Positions 56,475 to 64,000 of a DNA stretch of 64,000 nt are shown here, in pieces (position 1 is the first letter of the stretch; each line of letters begins with the position of its first letter). The stretch lies in the NCBI GenBank assembly GCA_033557465.1, contig CM066032.1, positions 447,762,270 to 447,826,269 on the forward strand, in the 5' to 3' direction. The position numbers were made by a program, and so were the translations under genes. This DNA comes from Ichthyophis bannanicus (lineage: Eukaryota > Chordata > Amphibia > Gymnophiona > Ichthyophiidae). Below the pieces are notes generated by a model. It was given only the letters and a program-made list of their open reading frames with translations, ran no database searches and had not been told where the DNA came from.

Positions 56475-57900
56475 ACATAGAAACATAGAAAATGACAGCA
56501 GATAAAGACTATATGGCCTCTCCAGTCTGCCCACCCATAAGAACTATTAAGTTCTATAATACCTTCCTCTCCGTTAGAGAGCCTCTGTACTTGTTCCATT
56601 CTTTCTTGGATTCAGATACAGTTTTCGTATCCACCACTTCCACTGGGAGACTATTCCATATATCCGTAAAGAAATATTTTCTCAGATAACTCGCGATTCT
56701 ATTCCTTTTCACTGTCATCCTATGACTCCTCGTTCCAGAGTTTCCTTTCAACTGGAAGAGGGCTACCTCCCGTGCATCGATATAATAGACATTTAAATAC
56801 CTCTGTGATATTTCCCCTCTGCCACCTTTCCTCCAAAGTATGCATATTGAGGTCTTTAAGTCTATCCCTATATGCCTTACAACAAAGTAGCCACCTTCTG
56901 AACAGACTGCATTCTGTTTACAGTACATAGTTTTGAAAGTGTGGTCTCCAGAACTGTACACAGTACTCCAAATAAGGTCTCTATAGAGACTTATGCAAAG
57001 CACAACTCTTATCACCTCCATTTTCCTGCTGTCCATTTTCTCTCTATGCATTCAAGCATCCTTCTGGCTTTTGCCATCACCTTTTCTAACTGTCTGGCCA
57101 CTTTAAGATCATCCGATACAATCACAAGGTCCCCTCTTTCATGCACTGAAGTACTCCCCCCTGCCGCCATACTATACCACTCCCTTGGGTTTTTGCAGCC
57201 CAAACGCATGGCCTTGCAGATTTTAGCATTAATCTTAGCTGCCAAATTCTCAATCATTCTTCAAGCTTTGCTAGATCCCTCCCCATGTTATCCGTACCTT
57301 CCAGGGTGACTACTCTGTTGAAGAGTTTGGTGTCATCCTCAAAGAGGCATAACTTTCCCAGCAGACCTTCCAAAATATCACATAAAAATATTAGAAAAGA
57401 ACGGGGTTGAGGACCGATTCCTACAGTACACCATTGTTAACATCCTTATCTTTGAAGTGAACTCCATTTACTACTATCCTCAATCAGTTTCTAAACCAGT
57501 CAGTCACTTTAGGGTCCATCTCAAGAGCACTTGGTTTATTTATAAGTCGCCAATGTGGAACGCTGTCAGAGGCCTTGCTAAAACCTAACCATACCACATT
57601 TAGTGCCCTCCCCGATCCAATTCTCTGGTCACCCATTCAAAGAAATCATATTCATCTGATAAGACCTATAGCTAGAAAAGCCATGCTGTCTCAGATCCTA
57701 TAATCCCTTGGATTGCAGAAACTGTGGCACCCTCTGCTTTAACGCTGTTTCCATTAATTTACTCACCACAGGGTCAGCTTAACTTGTCTGTAGTTACCAA
57801 CCTTTTTTGCTTTTCTGGGCAGGAACCACACTCAGCCATCTCCCATGGCAACTCACATCAAAGTAGGGTGGGGAAACAGCAAAGTCAGCTAGACATTGAG
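56475..57900 (-). pseudogene. CR1/L3-like LINE RT C-terminal part
   Basis: On the minus strand the palm-side antisense reads through 57320-57900. The 57012-57257 segment has NAKICKAMRLGCKNPREWY and GDLVIVSDDLKVARQLEKVM. The 56554-57051 segment has YRDLIWSTVYSSGDHTFKT and TRSHRMTVKRNRIASYLRK, then FFTDIWNSLPVEVVD, ending near the AGAAACATAGAAAATGACAG 3' tail. It is decayed and 5'-truncated. Its tail differs from the other CR1 copies, so it is another subfamily. Confidence 0.88.
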
Positions 57901-58830
57901 AGCCCAGTTAGTGCTTCCTTTATTTATTGCTTTATCTACTGAATTTTTTAATCATTTCCCTTAAAGGAAACCTGAAGTGGTTCCCAATACCAACCCAAAT
58001 CTCAACCTACCCCTCAAAACAATTTATAATACCTAACCTATTCTCTACCACCCACCCCCCACTCTGCCACCCAAGCCAGTCTATAAAATTCTCACTTTCC
58101 ACAAATAAAATTGCTCTCTTACTAAGAAATCCACACTCTTAACATAAATACTATATCATTTAAAAATTGTTTCTCCTATAATTCTCTAAAAATCTTCCAG
58201 AGCTACACCACTGAAATTGTTATTGCCTGTTTAAACAGCCAAGTCTTGGTTAGCTGCCAAAACTGCAAATAATCAAGTCAGATGATATCAAATAAAGCAT
58301 TCCACCCAGTAAGTTCCAAGATTAAAAAAATAAACCCTCTTGGCTCTTGTCTTTTCCAGATGGGTTAACTCTAGGATAGCTGATAATTGTGAGGTCTGAG
58401 GGTAATCTGGCTGGGATGTGGCATTCACAGGGAGTTGGTTCCCTTGTAATGAACAGAGTGCACACCACACTAGATTCAAGGCAAGTTTAGTCCTCACTTA
58501 GCCTTCAAAATATTTCTGGTTCAATGTTCATGGATCTTTGACACCAGTCCAAAATACATGAGTCTTAGTCACCTCTTTCAGGAATCCAGAAACAGATATA
58601 GCACATTTAGTATTATCTATAGACAGAGGCACCAAATACACAGATCATGATACAAAGGCAAGGTCCCTTCACTCACCCTTGCAGGAGTTTATAGGTAAAT
58701 ACATGACACAATTCATGAACAGAAGCACTGACAGGGAATCCAAGAAAGCATGGTGCATGGCCAGCTGGAGTCAGTATATGGACCAGTACTAGGACCAAGA
58801 AACATAACCAGCTGAAGTGAAGGACACAAA
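57901..58830. other. No recognised feature
   Basis: No ORF or repeat boundary I can support. Bases 58010-58100 are C-rich. Confidence 0.5.
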
Positions 58831-59040
58831 GGGGCATGTTTACTAAAGATTAACATGTGTTAATCAAATTAATACATATTAAGTGCCATTGTTTCAAATG
58901 GAAAACCCATGGTGGGCTTCCTTTTGAAAACACAATGGCTTCAGGAAAAAGATGCCAATCTTGGTTTGTACATTTGCACTGCTTTAAGGCAGGTGTAAAT
59001 ATACCTGTTAAAAGTGCACAAAGAGCTATAAAAATAAAAG
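58831..59040. mobile_element. Harbinger-like MITE end, truncated
   Basis: It starts GGGGCATGTTTACTAAAG, like 16017 and the ends of 17404-20736. The opposite end is missing where the L2 tail begins. Confidence 0.6.
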
Positions 59041-60229
59041 TCTTATTTATTATTATTTATCAGTTTTTTATACCACTTTATCCTTTAGTCAAAGCGGTTT
59101 ATAGCATAATAAGGTAACAGTTTACATTATAACATTGGAATGTTGAACAGTTGTCGGTTAACATTATATACATGAGAAATTATATACATGATAACTTATA
59201 TACGTGATAACTTATTTGCATGAGAACATTTGTACATGCAAACTTATTATGGGATTAGGTAGTAAGGTAGCATAAACTTAGATGTTAACATAACATAGGG
59301 TAGTAAGGTGGACACTAAGATGGTTGATGGTTAGGTTGAATTCAGCTGGGTTTATGTCATGCTATGTAATGGTTCCAAAGTGTTCTGTGAACAAGAGAGT
59401 TTTTAGTCTCTGCCTGAATTCTTTGATGACTTTAGTGGCTCTGATATCATCAGGGAGGGAGTTCCATAGGGAAAGCGCAGTGAGGGAGAAGGCCTTTTTG
59501 CAGATGATTTGCTTCACCTTTGTCTAGGCATTGGATGTGGTGAGCAGGTTCTTGGTGTTGATTCTTCTGGATTGGGTTTCAGGGTCTCTTGTGATCAGCA
59601 TTGTAGGGTATCTGCTGAGGTGTGATGTAGTTTTTAAAATATGGTGAGTATTATTTTGAACTTTGTTCATGAGTGCATTGGGAGCCAGTGTAGTTGACTC
59701 AGGAGGGGTATTATGTGATTGTGTCTTGCTGATCCTGTGATGATGCGGGCTGCCGTGTTTTGGGCCATCTGCAGTGGATGAATGGTATGTTTTGGGAGGC
59801 CTTGATATATGAGATTGCAGTAGTCCAGGATCGGCGTTATGGTAGCTTGGAAGATGGTTCAGAAGTCATTATGGTTGATCAGCAGTTTCAGTTTTTGGAT
59901 GATTTTCATCTTATGGTATGCGTTCTTCGTGGTTTTGTTTATCTGCAATTGTAGGTTCAGATTTTGACTGAGTGTGACTCCCAGATATTTCACTGTGTTC
60001 TTTACTGTTATACTGCTTTGTGCTAGTTTTATAGTAGGAGGGGGGGGGGGACAGATGATGTGCTTCTGGTGATGTGAAGAGCCTCTGTTATACTGTAGTT
60101 TATTTTTAGGTTGTTTTCATTGAGCCATGTAGTCATTGCTTCCAAGCATTTAGTTATGGTTGAGTAATCTGGTTTGTCTATGTTGATTGGGGTGTCCCTG
60201 GCCAGTAGATCTTATATGAACTGAGGGCA

Positions 60230-61950
60230 TACTGTGATAAGGAAGCTTATCATAGCTCAGGTAGGAGCTATAGAAAAGATGATGTGACTCTGAACAAGCA
60301 ACCTGTCAGTTCTGGTAGAAGCAAGAAAACAGAGTTTTCACATAAAAGACTACCAGTCCCAGAATGCACCAGGTTTCCAGCAGCCATGAGAGGGGCTGAA
60401 GTGAGAGAATGTGTGTGCAATCAAGAGAGCTATGAGGTAATCCCTAAGCACTCATCTCAAAGGGCAGGGCCTGATTCAACACAGCTGCGCTGTGTTAGGG
60501 AGCAGCACACATTAGAACAGGATAAGAATAGAGCTTATTCTTCAGATAACAGTTACTACAAGCTCCAGCCCAGCTACAGAGGGAGGAAGAGATACAGAGA
60601 CAGCAACGGCTACAAGCACCAGTATCACCTGGAGAAACAGAAGCCAAGCCAAGCAGATAGAGAGAGAAGGAAACTCTCTGGAAGGAAGAGAAGAAAGGCC
60701 ATTGGAAGGTCTGGGAGATTTCAAGGCAGTACTCATACTGGGAGGTATTCCAAAGGCCAGCAGAGTCCATTGGACTGGATTCAGCCAGAGGAATGGAGTG
60801 GCAGAGATAGGAATCACCAGTGGCTACCTGGAAGAGAGAAGACTGCATGTGGAAGGGACTTTCAGACCAAGGCCAGAAGGTATGTGAGAGAAGATCCAGT
60901 GTCCAGGGATCAAGATTGGAAGGCTGGACATCAGAATTGGATTACATATTGGCCAGGCTATACAGAGAGGAATAATGATAGCAGGAGAGGCTCAGGTATG
61001 AACACTGATCCAGACCCTATCTATAATAGAGAATGGCAGCAAGGGAATAAGCATTCTCATGATAGTGCCTTAATGAAAGACTCATCTGTGCCAATGTATG
61101 ATATTGACCCTATGATTGTTGATGCAGGGGGAAATACAGCAGATGAAACTATTTACATGGACTGTTCTTTATCTAAATGCTATTGCTAGCTTTTTCTGAG
61201 CAAACACATCAGCCATCACAAAGAAACCTAACTTTGTTCTTTATTTCCACTGCAAACAGCTCTTAAAGCAGGATTTGGGCTCACACAGTAGCAGCCAGCC
61301 AGCTAAAGGCTTTCAGCTGGTCCATTGATAGTAATTAGGGCTGCACCTGATTGTGTGTGTGAGCAAGGGAGAATCACTGCTGAGATCTGCGTGGAAAATA
61401 AGCAGAAGTTAACCTAACCAGCAAAGTTTATTCTTTTCTTTGTGCCTTTGTATTTGGTAATTATTTGCTAAGAAAACATTAGCTAATTGCCTGACAAGCT
61501 GAAGGTTGTTTTCTGGTTTACTTTGTGACTTTTGTTATCCATTTTAAACACTGCAAGCAAGTAACCTCATTTATAGTGCTATCAAGCATACATGTGCTGG
61601 GTGAATTAAACCCCATCAATAAAAGAAGTATTTTATTGATCTTACCACTTGGTTTCACAACTCAAATTATTGTCATCAGCTGTGTTTGGGAGTGAATGAA
61701 CTACAATACCCACAATACCTTGCAAGAATCATATGAATATATGCATCGTCAAGATTGTGTAAGTTCTCACCCTAGGCAGCCGTCTGACAATACTCAGATA
61801 TCTGATTTAAAGACTGCAAGGAATGTAGGAAGTCAGAATAATCCTAAAAACATATATCCAACAGTTACAAGTTATATTTTTAAAAAACCAGGCAATTGTA
61901 AAGTCCGAAAGCTTAGCTGTGTGTAGTCTCTTGGGGCTGTGTTTGTCTAG
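60230..61950 (+). mobile_element. Unassigned ORF-bearing insertion in L2
   Basis: It starts near a small palindrome (GATAAGGAAGCTTATCA, 60236-60252) and holds a 301-codon ORF, a polyA-type AATAAAA near 61619 and a ZNF143-like motif near each end. I see no clear LTR pair. The layout resembles the unit at 46744-48750. Confidence 0.45.
60284..61189 (+). CDS. Uncharacterised Arg/Lys/Gln-rich ORF
   Basis: It is open for about 301 codons from an alternative start. The first in-frame ATG is at 60386-60388 (MRGAEVRECV), which leaves about 267 codons. It is very rich in Arg, Ser, Gln and Tyr (RGRKRYRDSNGYKHQYHLEK, RERRKLSGRKRRKAIGRSGR) and ends in an acidic tail (MYDIDPMIVDAG). The basic-then-acidic layout could be RNA-binding and gag-like. 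No domain is recognised. Long openness in decayed surroundings suggests it is young or recently constrained. Confidence 0.45.
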   Translation: MTLNKQPVSSGRSKKTEFSHKRLPVPECTRFPAAMRGAEVRECVCNQESYEVIPKHSSQRAGPDSTQLRCVREQHTLEQDKNRAYSSDNSYYKLQPSYRGRKRYRDSNGYKHQYHLEKQKPSQADRERRKLSGRKRRKAIGRSGRFQGSTHTGRYSKGQQSPLDWIQPEEWSGRDRNHQWLPGREKTACGRDFQTKARRYVREDPVSRDQDWKAGHQNWITYWPGYTERNNDSRRGSGMNTDPDPIYNREWQQGNKHSHDSALMKDSSVPMYDIDPMIVDAGGNTADETIYMDCSLSKCYC

Positions 61951-63130
61951 TGGTGTGTGTTCATTCACACACATGGTCTTGTGGTTGATGGTAGACTGTT
62001 TTTCCTATGATTTTGGCTATGAGTGGTAGGCTGGAGATTGGTTGATATGCAACAGGGTTGTTTAGGTTGAGTGAGGCATTCTTGAGGATTGGTCTTATGG
62101 AGGCTTGCTTCAGAGCTGAGGGCATGTAGCCCTGCGTGAAAGATTTCTGTGCAATCTTTTGTATGACTGGGCTCATCTCCTTTTTTGTTATTTTGATCCA
62201 CTAGACTGGGCATGGATCTGCTGGGGATGTGGTGATGCTGAGGTTGGAGATGATTTGTTCAATTTGTTCCATGGTTGGTATATAGAAGTTGTTCCATTTT
62301 CTGCTAGTCTTGAGTTGTGTTACATGTGTCAGTGTCTGCAATTGGTTGTTGGAGTGCTTGTTTTCATGTTTTGCTATCAGATATTCTGCTATTTATTGTG
62401 GAGGTAGGTCACCTGTTTTTCTCTGTGCTCTTTGGTGAGTGTTTGTGCTATACGAAAGAGCTCCCTGGGTTTATTAACGGATTTCATGACGAGGTTTGTG
62501 TGGTATTCTCTTTTACATTTGTTGATAAGGTCATTTTATTTGTGTTCTTTGTTTTTGTGTTGTTGGAAGGTGTTCTCCATTTTCTGGTGTCTCCATTTTC
62601 TTTCAATCCTTCTTAATTCTTTCTTTGCTTCCTTTATTTCCTTCGAACACCACGGTGTGGACTGGTTTCTGTATATTATTTTCTTATTATGTGGTGCTAC
62701 TGCAGTGTTTGAGATGGAGTCATTCTAGTTGCTGATTATGTTATCAAGGTCTATTATGTTTTGGTCTAGTTTTGGAAGGACTTCTTGCAAGAAGCGTTGT
62801 TCATTGAATTGCTTGAACCTTCTGTAATCCTGTTTTTCTAGTCTAGGAACTGTTGGGCTGCTGTTGTGCTCGAGAATTTGGCTGGGGACAAAGACGAGGT
62901 TGAGGGTTGTCCCTTGTTGGTGTGTTGGTGAGCTTGTGTATAATGGAGTGATTCCATGGCTTCAAGGAAGGAGTTTGTTTCCTTGTTGGATGTTGATGTG
63001 ATGTTTAGATCTCCGAGAACAAGTAGGGGTTTATGTGGAGAGGTGTGTGTGCATATTGACTCCAGCAGCATGGATAGTTCATCTGCCTTTGAGTTTGGGG
63101 CTCTATACGTGAGGCATGTAGTGAGGTATT

Positions 63131-63785
63131 TATTGGCAATGATATAAAATACAAAACTCTACTTAACATCTTCAAAATCAAACACAACCTCTCTGCTAGC
63201 AGCCTGAAAACTCTAATCACAAATGACACCAGCACCAGACCCAGGAGGCGTCCCACCAAGGAAATGATTACACACGCTGAGCATACACCAAAGCAAACCA
63301 AGCTACCTCGGGAAGAGCAATGTCCCTTGCAGCTCCAGCCCTATGGAATTCTCTCCCGGACCATCTGAGAGGCACCTCAGACATCGAAGATTTTCGGAAG
63401 ATGCTGAAAACAACTCTCTTTATCGAACATTTTGGAGACATCGCATAACTTGCACCACAGGAAACAGTTCTTCCGCCTCTCAAATGCCCCCTCTCCCCTC
63501 TTGAATCTACCCTGCACCTCTCTTCCTTGTCACTTCCTGCTACAGCCCATCGCTTCTTCTAAACCCCCCTTCCCTACAAACTCACTGTATTAAGGTCACT
63601 CTGTTACCAAATACCCTGTACATAGTTCATATTACAAGAGCTCCTTATAACTACTGCGCTCTAAGTTTCTTTGCAATATCTCCATGCATGCCCCCTCCCT
63701 CTCATCATTTTATGTAATTCTTTTTAGTTGTTTTGTAAAATGCTTTGATTCAATAGAAATCCATTTAAATAAATAAATAATAGTA
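63131..63785 (+). mobile_element. L2-like LINE 3' end (+ strand)
   Basis: It carries the C-terminal trace KYKTLLNIFKIKHNLSASSL, then after a frameshift APALWNSLPDHLRGTSDIED and FRKMLKTTLFIEHFGD, a stop near 63446, and a 3' UTR ending ATTTAAATAAATAAATA. It is 5'-truncated and opposite to the host LINE. Confidence 0.85.
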
Positions 63786-64000
63786 ATGCATTCTCCTGTG
63801 ATGGTTGTTGAGATTGTTTTGAATTTAAAATAGCTTTTTGCTAGTATTAATACTCCTCCTCCTCTTCTTCTGTGTGTTTGTGGGCAGCTGTAGGCAGAGT
63901 ATGTAGGTGCCGCTTCTCTGCCGTTACTATGGTCTTCCCTGACAGGTAAAAGTATCTGCTGTGATAGTTCTCATTTGAAAAGAGGACCTAGGAATAGCAA

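Larger units (their letters stand above)
59330..63071 (-). pseudogene. L2-like LINE ORF2 in pieces
   Basis: The 62838-63071 segment is endonuclease (PLLVLGDLNI). The 61961-62176 segment is RT fingers (MPSALKQASIRPILKNASLN, QPISSLPLIAKI). From 60225 down, the reading picks up just after motif C (LLARDTPINI-like) and passes to a C-terminal WNSLP-like block near 59460. Frames are broken and the palm is lost. Confidence 0.78.
59041..64000 (-). mobile_element. L2-like LINE, split by two insertions
   Basis: The 3' tail and C-terminal part lie at 59041-60225, the RT fingers and endonuclease at 61955-63130, and further endonuclease at 63786-64000. It runs off the right edge. Inserts are an ORF-bearing unit (60230-61950) and a + strand L2 tail (63131-63785). 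About 350 bp of the RT palm is missing at the first insertion. Confidence 0.85.

Overview
The window looks like non-coding DNA from a transposon-rich vertebrate. I recognise no host gene, rRNA gene or functional tRNA gene. Several DIRS-type and one Ngaro-type tyrosine-recombinase (YR) retrotransposons lie among many L2-like and CR1-like LINEs, plus L1, Tc1, Harbinger-like and MITE-like DNA elements. That mix points to a non-mammalian tetrapod. An amphibian, perhaps a caecilian, is my best guess, but this rests on repeat content only.

Layout. 1-5853: a nearly full DIRS element (DIRS-A, + strand) with gag, RT/RNase H and YR, all broken. 6106-10245: a Tc1 transposon split by a 665-bp TIR element and by a 1.9-kb LINE with a 30-bp target duplication. 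10980-15180: CR1 and L2 fragments, a stand-alone DIRS-end hairpin and a long-TIR DNA element. 16017-20736: a MITE, a SINE and a 3.3-kb Harbinger-like element with CpG-rich ends. 21235-25044: LINE and SINE pieces, a pyrimidine-rich tract and a decayed DIRS recombinase. 25214-28800: a CR1 broken by two insertions. 29130-33480: a nest at least four deep (inverted-repeat element, then L1, then DIRS-C, then an L2 tail). 34030-41800: L1 and L2 LINEs, including a tail-to-tail pair. 41870-46700: a Ngaro element (- strand) with gag, RT, RNase H, YR and an SGNH-hydrolase domain. 46744-49620: unassigned ORFs and LINE-like tail sequence. 50591-56354: a second long DIRS (DIRS-B, - strand) with almost identical terminal repeats but no RT catalytic core. 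56475-64000: CR1 and L2 LINEs with an unassigned ORF-bearing insertion.

How the parts relate. The three DIRS families share one design. The inverted terminal repeats (ITRs) flank the element, and an internal complementary region (ICR) near the 3' end equals the junction of the two ends. In all three families the 3' end carries a splice-donor-like GTAAGT/GTGAGT, and the 5' end carries an acceptor-like pyrimidine tract plus CAG. The whole element is therefore framed like an exon. Young ends on DIRS-B and DIRS-C, together with broken coding regions, suggest mobilisation in trans. All coding calls below are pseudogenes or fragments unless stated.
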